In this document: one piece after another, positions 11,700 to 23,440 of the stretch
Numbering within the stretch: the stretch's first letter is position 1
Layout of the letters: the number at the start of each line of letters is the position of its first letter
Origin: Dryas octopetala
Taxonomy: Eukaryota; Streptophyta; Magnoliopsida; Rosales; Rosaceae
Direction: 5' to 3'
NCBI GenBank assembly: GCA_963921425.1
Contig: OY992837.1
Span: forward strand, 16,837,896-16,901,895
Length of the DNA stretch: 64,000 nt
Position numbers and translations under genes: made by a program
The notes under the pieces: generated by a model
What the model saw: the letters and a program-made list of their open reading frames with translations, nothing else
Told to the model about the DNA's origin: nothing
The model's database searches: none

Positions 11700-12410
11700 T
11701 AATGGGCCAAATTACATTTGTAGTCCCTATAGTTTGGGTTAGGTTTCACTAAGATCCATTTAGTTTCAACTGTATCAATTTTGCTCGTAAAGTTTCCCAA
11801 TGGTTGCAATTTGAGAATACAAACCCATCATCTTCAATTTTGCCCCCTTCTAACTATACATCTATACCCACCAATCTACCACATATCCATCATCTTCTTC
11901 AAAACTCACTCTAAGAAAAAAAATAAAATTAGCAAAACCTCACATTGGTCTAGGAAAAACAAATGGATGCTCAAATCGTTCCTTGGGAGTTGATATATGG
12001 GTTCATTATTTTTCCGGTTTGAGTGAGTAGTTTTGGATTTGAGCGAGCTTTTTATTGTTTGGAAAAGTTGCAGTTTGTGCTTCATTCTTCGTTCAATAGT
12101 CTAGAACCGAACGACTTAGGAATGTTCAATAGATGGCCACCGAACAACCATGCAATGTTCAGAAGAACACCCCCGAACGAGCGTTGGTAAGCTAACACTG
12201 AACCTTTTGAATATGTTTGGTATGCATTCACCGAACGCATTTGAAATGTTTAGTGGATCACTCTTGAATCCAAATTGTAAAAAAATTTCAAAATGTTTTT
12301 TTTCTTGTAGACAACTACTGAACACTGAGATGTTTGGTGGTTGTTTACCGAACAATCTCTCTTCATTTGGTTGTTTACCACCTTTTAACACAAATTTTAT
12401 ATTTTTTCAG
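11700..12410 (+). repeat. 5' region of the MULE with imperfect ~31-bp repeats
   Basis: Between about 12105 and 12370 the motif ACCGAAC followed by ATGTTYRGTGG recurs imperfectly (12108, 12139, 12170, 12230, 12328, 12348). The first two are 31 bp apart. The stretch is open in one frame but reads as repeat, and it may be an N-terminal exon or leader of the transposase gene. The start at about 11700 has no inverted partner after the transposase. Confidence 0.4.
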
Positions 12411-14321
12411 CAGCAAGAAGGCGATGCTTCTACCCAAGGCAACGAAGTTGGAACATCAGTATTTGTTGTAGACTATACTAAGGAATTCACAACTGATGAG
12501 GTAACCATCCTTAAAAAGTGGTTTATGGCTTATAAGTTCTATAAGTTGGATCGGAAATAATATATATTTTATGTGCAGATATTCAAGAGTAAAGATGAAT
12601 TGGTTAAGTGGACCCGTGTGCAAGGCAGGAAGAACGGTTTGGTGGTTATCATTAGGAGGTCTGATGGAGGAGGGCTCGGTAATAAGAGACCCCGAATAAA
12701 ATTTGGTTGTGAGAGACATGGCCTGTATAAATCGAAAAAGTCTGATACAAATGACCAAGAGTCTGATGCAAATGGCCAAGAGGGAAAACGCCGGAGGAGC
12801 ACTGGTACGAAGAAGTGTGGATGCCCCTTCATACTGAAGGGTACAAACATTGGTGGTGACCAGTGGAAGTTGGAGGTAATATGTGGAGTGCATAATCATC
12901 CTGCCGCAATGCATCTTGAAAGGCATTCTTACGCGGGACGGTTATCTGAAGAGGAGAATGCATTGTTGGTGGATATGTCCAAGAGTTTGGTGAAACCCAA
13001 GGACATACTGCATACAATCAAACAAAGAGATGCACTCAATGTAACGACGATGAAGCATATTTACAATGCTAGACAACGGAATAGAGTGAAAGAGCAGGTT
13101 GGGAGATCAGAGATGCAAATATTGTTAAGTAAGTTAGAGGAGCATAAGTATGTTGAGTGGCATAGGAGTTATGGTGCCAATAATATTGTGTCAGACTTAT
13201 TTTGGGCTCACCCTGCTAGTGTTGATGTCTTGCGTTCATTTCCACATATATTGATCATAGATTGCACGTATAAGACTAATAGATGTCGTTTTCCACTTTT
13301 AGAGATGGTGGGGGTGACATCCACTAACATGACCTTCTCTGCTGCTTTTGTCTGCCTTGATGCTGAGAAGGAAGACAATTACACATGGGCTTTGAGTAGA
13401 TTGAAGTATGTATTGAATGATGATTCTTTTCCTAGTGTGATTGTCACGGATTGTGACTTAGCACTCATGAATGCCATCCACAATGTGTTTCCCAGTGCCC
13501 GCCATTTATTGTGTAGATGGCATATTAGTAGGGCTGTGTTGGCGAGGTGCAAGAATGTGTTTGGGAGGAAGGATATATGTGATAATTTTATAATGGGGTG
13601 GAATATGTTAGTCTGTTCGGAGACAGAGGATGAGTACCAGAGAAATCTGAAAGGGCTTGAATCTAATTTCAGTACATATCCGGAGGCACTTGACTATGTG
13701 AAGGACACATGGTTGAACCAGTACAAGGAGAGGTTCGTGGCTGCATGGACAGACACTTGTATGCATTTTGGTAACACCACCTCGAATAGGTAATGTCTCT
13801 TTTATAGGTACCTTACCTACTACCCCAATTGATTCTTTGTATTTCATTCCATACTTATTTTGATGAACAGGGTGGAAAGTCAACGTGAAAAGCTGAAGAG
13901 ACAACTTGGCGCTAGCCAAGTTAGCTTTCAGACATCGTGGCCCAATATTCACGCCTTGCTAGAGTTGCAGATCACAGACATCAAGACATCATATGAGAAG
14001 AGTCTGGGATTTGTCCAACACTTCTTGAAGCATGAAGAGCTAAGGAAGTTGAGGGGGTTTGTGTCTATAACGGCCCTGAATATGATCGTGCGTGAGTTAG
14101 AGAGAGTGGATTCAGTCGGAGTGGATGCCTTTGCTTGTCGCTGCAACATCCGTCGCACCCATGGGTTGCCATGTGCTCATGAGATAGCTGAGTATAGGCA
14201 TATTAGTCAGCCTATTCCACTTGATGTCGTCCATCCTCATTGGAGGAAATTAGATTTGTTGGATACCCCACTTATTCTTAATGCACCGTGTAAAGATATT
14301 GAATGTTATAATAATGTATGA
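12411..14321 (+). CDS. MULE (Mutator-like) transposase, FAR1-like
   Basis: Three exons with GT-AG borders and matching phases: 12411-12500, 12579-13789 and 13871-14321. The protein has an N-terminal FAR1/WRKY-like zinc-binding region (KKCGCPF ... HNHPA). Next comes a MULE DDE domain with aspartates in LIIDCTYKTNR and IVTDCDLALMNAI and the CRWHI motif. The C-terminal SWIM zinc finger is CRCNIRRTHGLPCAHEI (C-x-C, C-x-H). The listed exons are open, giving about 580 residues without the uncertain first exon. Such proteins excise and insert Mutator-like DNA elements. A right terminal repeat was not found: at about 14345 the sequence changes to a copy of the host gene region. The element is therefore probably 3'-truncated and immobile on its own. 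Confidence 0.85.
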
Positions 14322-14344
14322 CTAATTGAGGACATTGGAACTGA

Positions 14345-15425
14345 AAAGAAAACCCTTCGTATCCAAGACATTGTCAAGAAATTTCCATTCCATTATTACA
14401 CATTGTATATACATCTTATTTTTACTGTGGTTTTTACCTAGAATATTTTCTACTTAAGGTTGAGTGGAGGAACTTTGCCTTCAAGGAGATATCCTTTCCT
14501 ACCATTGTTTTAGATCGGGAGGCAGCTGGAAGTTAGTGGCTTCTGTAGATAAGTTAGGAGCTCTCTGTTGCAATGTAGCTCTATAGTGTATCTGCATGTT
14601 CTTGCTCTACTGCTCACATTCATTTCATTGTAGACTGTAGAGGTAGATTACATGACTTTTGACTTGTACTTCAACACTAAGTCAATTGACTTTCTAGACC
14701 TTATACCTGCTCCAATCTAATTAATTACTGATCATGTTCATTAACTAGACTGATTACAACTGCTTCAATATGATTATGTGGTACGTTTCTATCTTTTCAT
14801 CTACTGTTGCAGTTCTGCAGATGGGGAACAATTTATTTGTGATGCTGATGAGTGAAACTTGTGCTTTGGATAGTGGGATGAGTTGATTATGATCTAGAAA
14901 CATTTTTCTTTTTTAGTTTCTGATTGAAGAAAAGAAATCTAAGATGTACAGTGGTGAAAAAGTTGCTTTATCACCTCCATTTTTATTCCCATACCATACT
15001 CATCCTATCACCACCACTTTTCTCATTCTTTAATTTCCTATATATATATAATATATTTTTTGATGTACCATTAAGTAATTCATAATCTTTTTTTGGGTGT
15101 GAGCTTGGCCTTTTCTAAGATTGAGTGTTCTTTTTTCTCACATTGTCAATTATTTTAGCTTTATTAATTAATATTGATAATTTTTTTATTTTTCTTAGCG
15201 TTCTCACAACTTACAAGCTGCAGAGAGGGTGCAGAAACCAGCAATCAATTTTATGTACTAGGGAAAAGTAGTAGCTATCATGTTGATTTTTGTACTTGGT
15301 GCAATTTTCACGTTAGCTGTTGAGAACCTTCCTGGACTGACATTTTTCACTTTATCTATGTAATCTAGTTTGTTATTCGTTGAGCAGTTTAAAAGAGATA
15401 ATTACCTTGTGTCAATGTTTATGTA
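14345..15425 (+). repeat. Diverged segmental copy of 8.35-11.5 kb
   Basis: Blocks match in order: 14347-14460 with 8352-8462, 14470-14610 with 9565-9730, 14617-14715 with 11035-11130, and 15085-15370 with 11195-11480. The copy lacks most of the L1 body and the 162-bp MITE. About 350 bp at 14720-15070 has no counterpart upstream. Confidence 0.7.
15199..15363 (+). pseudogene. Duplicated last exon of the host gene, broken
   Basis: Homologous to the exon at 11300-11470, with the acceptor (TTTCTTAG) and the reading frame kept over most of the length (RSHNLQAAERVQKPAINFMY, then VAIMLIFVLGAIFTLAVENL). An in-frame TAG at 15259-15261 replaces the ATG of the other copy. A few codons are missing in and after the membrane segment. 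It cannot encode the anchor. Confidence 0.8.
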
Positions 15426-15556
15426 ACAAAAACAAAATTAAAAAGGAAAACAAATTTGTTTCCAATTTGTATTTTTTGAGATTTTTTTTTAGTACATAGT
15501 CAATTTAACTATATAGAGATTTGTTTTTGGTACACTATATAGAGAATATATTTTTT

Positions 15557-15600
15557 AGGGCTGCTATTTACACACCCTTTTTTTCTTTTTGCATACCTTT

Positions 15601-15667
<67 letters not shown>

Positions 15668-16519
15668 AAGGGAAAAGACCTTATACCCCATCCATTTTTC
15701 TTTTGGCTTAATTGTGTTTTTACCACCTAAAGTTTGGGGTGATTCCCACTTTACCACTCAGAACTTTATTTGTCTCACTTTACCACCCAAAGTTTACATT
15801 GATTCTCACTTTACCACCCAGAACTTTATCTGTCCCACTTTACCACCCAAAGTTTACATTGATTCCCACTTTACTACCCAAAGTTTACATTGATTCCTAC
15901 TTTACCCCTGAATCTAGAGTGACAGAATAGACGGAAAAAGGTTAACTGGGACACGAAAAATAGTTTTGGGTGGTAAAGTGGGAATCAATGTATTGGGTGG
16001 TAAAGTGGGACAAATAAATTTCTGGGTGGTAAAGTGGGAATCAATGTAAATTTTGCGTGGTAAAGTGAGACAAATAAAGTTCTGGGTGGTAAAGTGGGAA
16101 TCAATGTAAACTTTGGGTGGTAAAAACACAATTAAGCCTTTTCTTTTTGCACACCCTTCCTAAACAGAAAAAAAAAAAAAAAACACAAACACACACACCC
16201 ATCCCCGATCACCTCCCTCTCCACCTGTCCTCTCTCCGGCACACACCCATCCCCGACCACGCCGAGCAGCCTACCACCACCGGCGACCACCCCACCCCTC
16301 CCTGCCCCTCTCTCCTCTCTCCCTTTCTCTCTCTTGCTCTCTCTTAAAAAAAAATTGGAGCGGGTTCGGTGGACCAGTGCCAAACCCGATGGTTTCGTTC
16401 GGTAGGTACCCACCAAACAATCCTATTCTATTCGGCGGGTACCTGTCGAACGAAAACACCGGGTTCGGCACTGGTCCGCCGAACCTGCTTCAATTTGTTA
16501 TTTTTTTGGCTGTCTGCTT

Positions 16520-16588
<69 letters not shown>

Positions 16589-16928
16589 ATGTGGTGGTGG
16601 CTGTTTTGGCTGTGCAGGTGGTGGCTGTTTGTAGGTGGTGCATGCGGGGAGGAGGGGAGGGCTCGGGGGGAGGTGGTTGGGGTGGGGGGAAGAAGAAGAA
16701 GAAGAAGAAGAAAAAGGGTGTGGGGTGGGGGGTGGGCTTCGACCATGAAGAAGAAAAAAAAAAAAAGATGGAGATGGGGAGATAGGGTGTGTAGGGGGGG
16801 GGGGATGGGGATGGGGGTGTGTGGGTGAGGGGAGGGCCAAATGGTCTTTTTTCTTGAGTTTTCTTTTTTTTTTTTTTTCAGAAAAGGTATGCAAAAAGAA
16901 ATTTAAGGGTGTGCAAATAGCAGCCCTC
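15557..16928. mobile_element. GC-rich TIR element, copy 1 (carries a nested MITE)
   Basis: Inverted ends read AGGGCTGCTATTTACACACC at the left, with GGTGTGCAAATAGCAGCCCT at the right. An inner inverted block, CTTTTTGCATACC with GGTATGCAAAAAG, extends the arms. Inside are a CT/CCACC-rich left arm, a hairpin core (16367-16488), a (GA)n run at 16524-16585 and a GGT/GAA-rich right arm. Open frames across these tracts are low-complexity and not genes. A second copy lies at 60669-61641. The flanks are poly-T, so the target duplication is unclear. Confidence 0.8.
15705..16138. mobile_element. Nested Mutator-like MITE
   Basis: Inverted ends GGCTTAATTGTGTTTTTACC / GGTAAAAACACAATTAAGCC, with the 15-bp motif GGTGGTAAAGTGGGA and its complement repeated inside. 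Exact 9-bp target duplication TTTTCTTTT at 15696-15704 and 16139-16147. The empty site survives in the second copy of the host element at about 60761-60772. No coding capacity. Confidence 0.92.
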
Positions 16929-17933
16929 TTTTTTTTTTTTTTTTTTTATTTGAACTACAATCACCAATTTGGCAGTTGCAGTTGCAGATCTCTACAATTG
17001 TACAACCCCTGGGTTGCTAATTGTAATCCTAAACATTCAATAACTAAGCCATCACCATCTTCATATCTCTTCAACAATAAAATCTCTTGTATGACCAAAG
17101 AATACAACATTCTACAACCTCCACTCACAAATTAATTATACGATCAAATTTGAATCTACTATGTTGGTGGCAAATACCATGGCAGTTGCCATGGCAAATG
17201 ATATACCTGTGGCAGCCACCATGCTTGGAGCTGCAGCAAGGTAATTTTTTTCCCTCAAATCGTTGTACCTCTAGGTAATTTTAACAAAGAATAAATTTAT
17301 CATTTAGATAATTTGGAAATAGGAAAGGAAGGTGTGAATAACACTGCTCATATATTTTTTTTTATTAATCATCTGGCATCCATAAATTTTGAACTCAGGA
17401 CTTACTCCGACAAAGGAAGACTAGATGTCATCTATTAGACCAAATAATCATTGACATATGAAGATATATTGAATATTATAATTGTGAGGGAGTGTGGGAA
17501 GGGGAAAATGAGGTGGGATTATGATATCAATGATTCATTCTCTCCAATGTAACCAAGAATATTGTACTTGTGCATGAATAAAATGGATTTGGATTCTTTG
17601 CTTGTTTCGATCTTAACCATTTAAATTCAAGAATTTATGTAACTTCACTCGCACTTAAAAAGTATTTTTTGAATATTTTGTTTAAAAGTCAAGCACAAAA
17701 AGATAAAGGATCCGAATCCAAATAAATAAATAAATAACCTGAAATACAAAATTTAGAGAGTAACTCATGATTTGAACTGAAATGAAAACCCTTGAGTTTG
17801 CCTTCTGGGCACCAGTATAATTGACATGTATACATCTTAAAGTTGTATATTCCATCGATTAAAACACAACTGTATGACTTTTATAATTGCAATCATTAAG
17901 ACTTTTTAATCTCTTTTACCTATGTTGATGTAG

Positions 17934-18064
17934 ATGTTAATATAAAGGATGGTATTGCTCCATCAGCATCACAAATAAAACTTGAAATTCAAGTGGATCA
18001 ATTTATTTGTGATGCTGATGAGTGGAACAAAGGGTTTTGCTTTGGAAGCCTCAAAGGAGAATAG
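17934..18064 (+). other. Coding-like orphan terminal exon
   Basis: After an acceptor (GTTGATGTAG) the sequence stays open to a TAG at 18062-18064 and reads VNIKDGIAPSASQIKLEIQV, then QFICDADEWNKGFCFGSLKG. The composition looks coding. I do not recognise the family. A degenerate relative (GEQFICDADE, then a stop) lies at about 14817-14880. A possible upstream exon at 17163-17241 (MLVANTMAVAMANDIPVAAT) does not join it in phase. This may be a gene relic or part of a gene whose other exons I cannot see. Confidence 0.35.
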
Positions 18065-18156
18065 AAGTGAGAGATGAGCACGGGAGAGAAAAATTGATCC
18101 GCCGTTTTTTGCCTTTTCAGAGATATTTTGAGTTAAAATATTGTGTAATAAATTAA

Positions 18157-18526
18157 GAGTTAATTACATTTACACCCCCTGAGATTTATCATCTTTTCAC
18201 ATACACTTCTTGGGGTTTTAACAATTACATATACACTCCCTGAGGTTTCAAAACTGTTGCATATAACCTCCTATAATGAGACGGAAAATAATGAGAAATT
18301 ATGCAAAAAGGTATGCTAAGGGGTTAAATAGCCTAATAAGATTACTCAAAGTGTAAGGTCCAACCTCAATACAAATATTTTCTTTTTTGTTTATTTATTT
18401 TTTTTCTTTTGTAGGAGGTTATATGCAATAGTTTTGAAACCTCAGAAGGTATATGTATAATTTTTGAAATCCTAGGGAGTGTGTGAAAAGACGATAAACC
18501 TCAGGGAGTGTAAGTGTAATTAACTC
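18157..18526. mobile_element. TIR MITE with 9-10-bp target duplication
   Basis: Inverted ends GAGTTAATTACATTTACACC / GTGTAAGTGTAATTAACTC, with paired 'CTGAGGTTTCAAAACTRTTG' arms. The direct flank AATAAATTAA occurs at 18147-18156 and 18527-18536. Non-coding. Confidence 0.85.
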
Positions 18527-18536
18527 AATAAATTAA

Positions 18537-20577
18537 ATAAAAATCAAACTTAAGTATTACAGGTGTCACATTTTTATTGGTTTGTAACACCAAGTCAGAT
18601 TGCTGACCTGGCACCACAGTTACATGCAAGTTCTTCTTTTGGAGGATTGGGTATTCGGAATGCTGAAGGTTCTCTAATGGTTACAGCGAGGGGTGGAATT
18701 GGTTTGGTAACCGAACTAATATCTCACCACCGACTACCGAACCGCCATAGGCGGTATGGTATGGCCAGATTTGAAACTGCCACCGACTGCTTCAGTTTTG
18801 GTAGATCGGTTTTGGCAGCGAAAGTGAGCTAAAGAGATGTGTATTTGCCACATCTTATTTTGCACACATCATTTTTTATTTGCCACATCATAATAATCTT
18901 ATTATTATTAAAAAACTATATAATCCAACCTAAATTAGGACTTAATTAATAAGAGATGTGTATTGTATATTCTTCGTCATTAAGGACCTCTCCTGCATGA
19001 GCCTAGATCCTCTCCAATACTTTTTTCTTCCTCTTTTCTCTCCCATTAAATCTGAATCATCGATCTAACTCGTTAAAACAAGATCTTTCTGTTATTCTTT
19101 TAGGAGAATAAGAGAAATCTTCATCATCTTAATTCTTTATTTAATGATTTCTCTGAGAAACAATTGTTTATTCATAACCCAAGCTTAATTGTTGACGTCT
19201 CCAGCTTCTTCATCTCTCTTTTCTATTGCTGATATTGGAAAGCATGTTAAGGTCCAAATCATATCATCATCATTTCACTTTTTCTGCAAATATTCCTTCT
19301 AATTGCAAATAAATTTATCCAAAATATTATTAAATGATAATCATCAAGAACAGTGGATAGGTATAATCCAATCCATGAAGGCACAGCAAGTGGCTTTATT
19401 GCTGCATTTCCCCCTCTCTTTTTTTTCAATTTCTTTAGAATGGGGAAATAAAAAGAAATGGCATCATTAAGTAATTTAGTAGAAGAGAATGAACTAAATT
19501 AAGAACCTTCAATTCAATTTAAATTAAGAACTCTATTTGCATTCAATCTAATGACTGCTAAATAAGTTTGGCCATCAGTGACTTAGACCGCAGAATATGA
19601 AACATTAAAAGAAGCATATATTTTTTTTTTTTTCAAAAGTTCATTTATGGCCATTGGATCTAGTCTAATGAAGTGGAATGGTTGAGATTAGAAGCAGAGG
19701 AGAGGACCCAAATTCATTTAGGTTTAATTTGCAAAAATTTTTAAAAAGTTAAAATAGTCTTTCTAAAATCTGATGTGACAATGTCATGTCATTAGGGTAC
19801 TCTAGCACTCCTCTTAATATTTTTACTTTTCAGAAAAATATAATTAAGAGCAAACAAATCGATGCTTAGTTCTTCTAGATAGCACAACATGTCAAGATTT
19901 AAACATTATTGATTTATCTGTATGATTGATATATTGTGATGTGTTGAAATGCATAATTGAGCCTTTATTAATTACATTGACGAAAAGGCCACTTTCAAAA
20001 TAAGTAAAGCTAGTTAGTGGCATCAATATGTCCTCCAACCCTATCAATCACCATTTGGTCTAGTTGATGGCATTTAATCTGTCTTTTGTTTTTGTCAGAA
20101 AGAGATCTTGAGTTCAAACTTCATAAATAACAAACAAAAAAAAAAAAAACATGTCCCCTACCACTTTTAATTTTGTTATACCATCTAATACGATTAGGAA
20201 TTTCATGAGACACATGCACTATTACACATTTTGAAAAATGTGACTGAATCTCATACAAGAAGAAATTGAAGAAAAAAAATATTTTTATTATTTTTTTAAA
20301 TTGACCTATTCGGTATAAATTCGTAACAAAGAGGATTAATGAAAATTTAAAATATATATATATATATATATAAGGGGGTGTGGGAGAAGGGAGGAGCAAA
20401 ATATTAAGAAAAACAGCCGCTTTCTCACACCCTTTAAAATATTTGAGAATAGAGTTGGAAAAGAATCACATATTTACGAGAAACAATTTTCAATATGTAA
20501 AAATTAACCTCGTAAAAGCCAATGAAAATCTTGTAATATGATCCTATTTGTTCCAGATTTTTGCACCATTGACAGTC
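18537..20577. other. Non-genic sequence
   Basis: AT-rich, with simple repeats such as (TA)n at about 20351-20372. A short open frame at 18563-18832 has no recognisable domain. No gene supported. Confidence 0.45.
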
Positions 20578-20812
20578 CACAAACTTTACCACAACTCACA
20601 GTTGTTTTTGCAAATTTTATTTTTAGATTCTATGATCTACCAATTTTTTCTCGTTTCTCAAAGTCTATTATGTCAATTCTGCTAATTTTGAGAGTACTGA
20701 AATTGACATAATGGACTTAAGTGAAAAATGGGAGGGAAATTATTGAACCATAGAATCTAAAATTAAAATTGGTAAACTCAGGTGAGAATCTTATTAAAGT
20801 TCACAAATTGTT
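20578..20812. repeat. Foldback sequence
   Basis: Arms with TTTTAGATTCTATGAT and AGTCTATTATGTCAATT at the left pair with AATTGACATAATGGACT and CCATAGAATCTAAAA at the right. Probably a decayed MITE. No target duplication identified. Confidence 0.6.
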
Positions 20813-20929
20813 GTTATAATTAAGCCTAATAAAGAAAACAAATTTCTACGAACCCTAACAAAACCATGAATGTATATATCCAACTAACTTCTCAAGTACT
20901 GAAGGTAGAATTCCCTCCCATATCATCAA

Positions 20930-21165
20930 CCATATGGTCTGGAAGTCAATTTGGACAGTCCTTGCCACTCCCAAAGTCAAGAATTTCATCTGGAGGGATA
21001 TGTCTAACTACCTCGCTACCTATCACAATCTATTTCGCAGTCACTCGAGGTAGAGGTTCTGTTGAAAATCTTGTAAAAACTCATTTGTTTTTCGAACATT
21101 ACCCAATTTCTACATTATTTGAAATTATACATGATTATATTCCATTCTCAACAATCAAACCATAG
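20930..21165 (+). mobile_element. L1 zf-RVT fragment
   Basis: One frame reads VWKSIWTVLATPKVKNFIWR, the hallmark of the plant L1 zf-RVT region. It is short, degenerate and lacks a clear tail. Confidence 0.6.
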
Positions 21166-21169
21166 AGCT

Positions 21170-23440
21170 CAACATCTGCATCCTTACACATACACATGCA
21201 ATAAGGCCAAAGAGTTATGATGTTGCACAACTAACCAAAATTGATCACAAAATTTTCCATTAGCTGATAAGACTTGTGTTCGGCCAAGTTGCTTCTCTTA
21301 TTTATACACATCCAAATTATCTAATTAGCACAATGCCAGCATCTAATAGAAGCATAAAACTAAAAAACATCTACACAATCACACTAATTGGAGAATCAGA
21401 TCAAACCAATTCCATGATAAGAAGCATGCTGGAAATTGATGGAATTACAAATTTACAATGCAGCATGCTACCTCAGAATATGGACAGGTTCTGATGAAAA
21501 GATAACCAAACCAGTTTGTTTGCTGAGTAATTACAAAGGTTGAACACTTCATTATTACAGCAGCTGCTTGATAATGATTTGATATTCCAACTGAACAATT
21601 ATTATTTCCCAGGAAAGCCTGCAGAAGAATATCATCAAAATAGGATTAACAAACTAAAAGTGGCAAGAAACTACAAGCAAAATAAAATTTAAATACTCAA
21701 TCCAATAGTTTGAGACCAATGCCACAGACTAACCCTTTATAATCCCATCTCTGTGGTCTTCTCTTTATTAGATGTTGGCATATGCTAGATGAATAGTGGT
21801 GGACAGCAATAATTTGATTTATTCTGATGGGAAAATAATTTAATTATCAAAATTATATGATTAAAATGTTGAAGATAAAATGCGTCTGCTGCAAATCTAA
21901 CAGAGCAGATATGGCATCGCAAAGGAATTATACCTAAATACAACTCCATCAGCATCAGCAGATATGGCAGACTTTATATGTCAGAAATATAGAGAGGAAT
22001 AAAAATGCCACTCATCTAAGATATTCTCCAATTCATGCTCTTTCTACTCTGGCCATGACCACTGCAAGGTCAATCTGCATTTCTTTTACTCCTTAAAAGT
22101 GATTTAAGTAATATATGGTTTAGTTAATAATTTGTGAGAACTTGCCCAATAAACCAAAATTCAGTTTTTCGGCACCTGGCAGGCAAATTGGTTCATCTTC
22201 TGAGGCGATATAGATTGTAGAACAAGGGATATAATAAGACATGTAGAAGAGTCCCAATGAAGCTGCTCATTAGTCTGCAAAATTCGCCCTCTCTCTGTTG
22301 TGAGAATATTATGTATTATCTTCAACATTAATTCTTACTAATATTCTCCATCACTTTCATCTTAAGAGGAATAAACAAAACAAAACATCTGGAATTACCT
22401 AATTAAACAACTAACATTAATAGTAGCTGGACTTCGTTATTGTATCACATCTTCTTCCATCAACATCAAGGTTGGCTAACCTATGAAATAAAATTCAAAA
22501 GGCTGGGACCAGTCTAGTTTGACTTATTTTCTTAATGAAATAACCAATTCCACAAAAGAGAAAGTTACATTCAAAGCTAGTAATTAATTCCAATGCCACT
22601 AACTAATAGAGAATGAAAATTGAATTGCTAACCTAATTAACTACAGTTTTGTAACTAATACACAGAACTCAATCATGAAATCACTGTCCATCTTGTTCCA
22701 TGTATATGGTTCTGGTACGGGGCAATACCCCTTCCTTTCAAAATGACATGAAAAGTTATTCAGTTCACAATACACAGGGAAAGCAACATTGTCATTAAAG
22801 ATGTACTGAGACCAACGCTCAAACAGAAATCAGAAATTCAAACAGCAAGCCCTAAAATACAGATATCAGAAATTCAAACACAATTCACAGATATTAAAAT
22901 TTCAAACATATATCAGACAGAAATTCGAGTGGCAGATAAATCGAGAAAACTGAGAACTTACAAATATCTAAAGTCTAAAAAGGAATCCAGAAAACAAATA
23001 CAAAATGAAAAAGAAAGATAGAGAACTCAGTAATGACTGAAAATCAAGAAAGATGCAGATGACTGAGAAATAAGTGAATCAAAAATTATACATTAAACTG
23101 TTAAGGGACATTTTGCTCCACAAATAGAACCATACAAGGTCAAACCTCATCTCACGTCCCTTGCATACCCACAAGAACAGGCAACCACTTCAACCATAAA
23201 GCCCCAGCCCCACAACAAACTATCACTGCACCAGCACCAGCACCACCACAATCATCCAACCTGCCACAACTACCAACCACCTGCCTCACAGTCACAGCCA
23301 CCTGTAAAGACCAGAAGCATCTACATATGCTAATAAATGACATATACAAGGCATATGTGCAGCTGTTTAAAAGTTCATTGTGACAGTAAGAAGGATCTGT
23401 TTCAACTTTCAATTTCAAAAGATGCATATTAACTTCATAA
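21170..23440. other. Downstream region of the PPR gene
   Basis: No gene, TIR element or retroelement recognised. It may hold the 3' UTR of the PPR gene, which ends at 23441. Minus-strand frames at 23152-23427 are low-complexity. Confidence 0.4.

Noticed and set aside
15605-15664. Long poly-A as the tail of a retroposon
   Set aside because: It is an internal A-tract of the TIR element; the sister copy has a shorter tract at the same place.
16117-16894. Several long overlapping open frames rich in Arg/Glu, Ser/Leu or Pro
   Set aside because: They arise from (GA)n, (CT)n and GC-rich repeats of the TIR element and occur in all frames. The same happens at 60560-61658.
18563-18832. 89-aa frame with a SFGGLGIRNAEGSL stretch
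   Set aside because: No family recognised and no splice or neighbour support.
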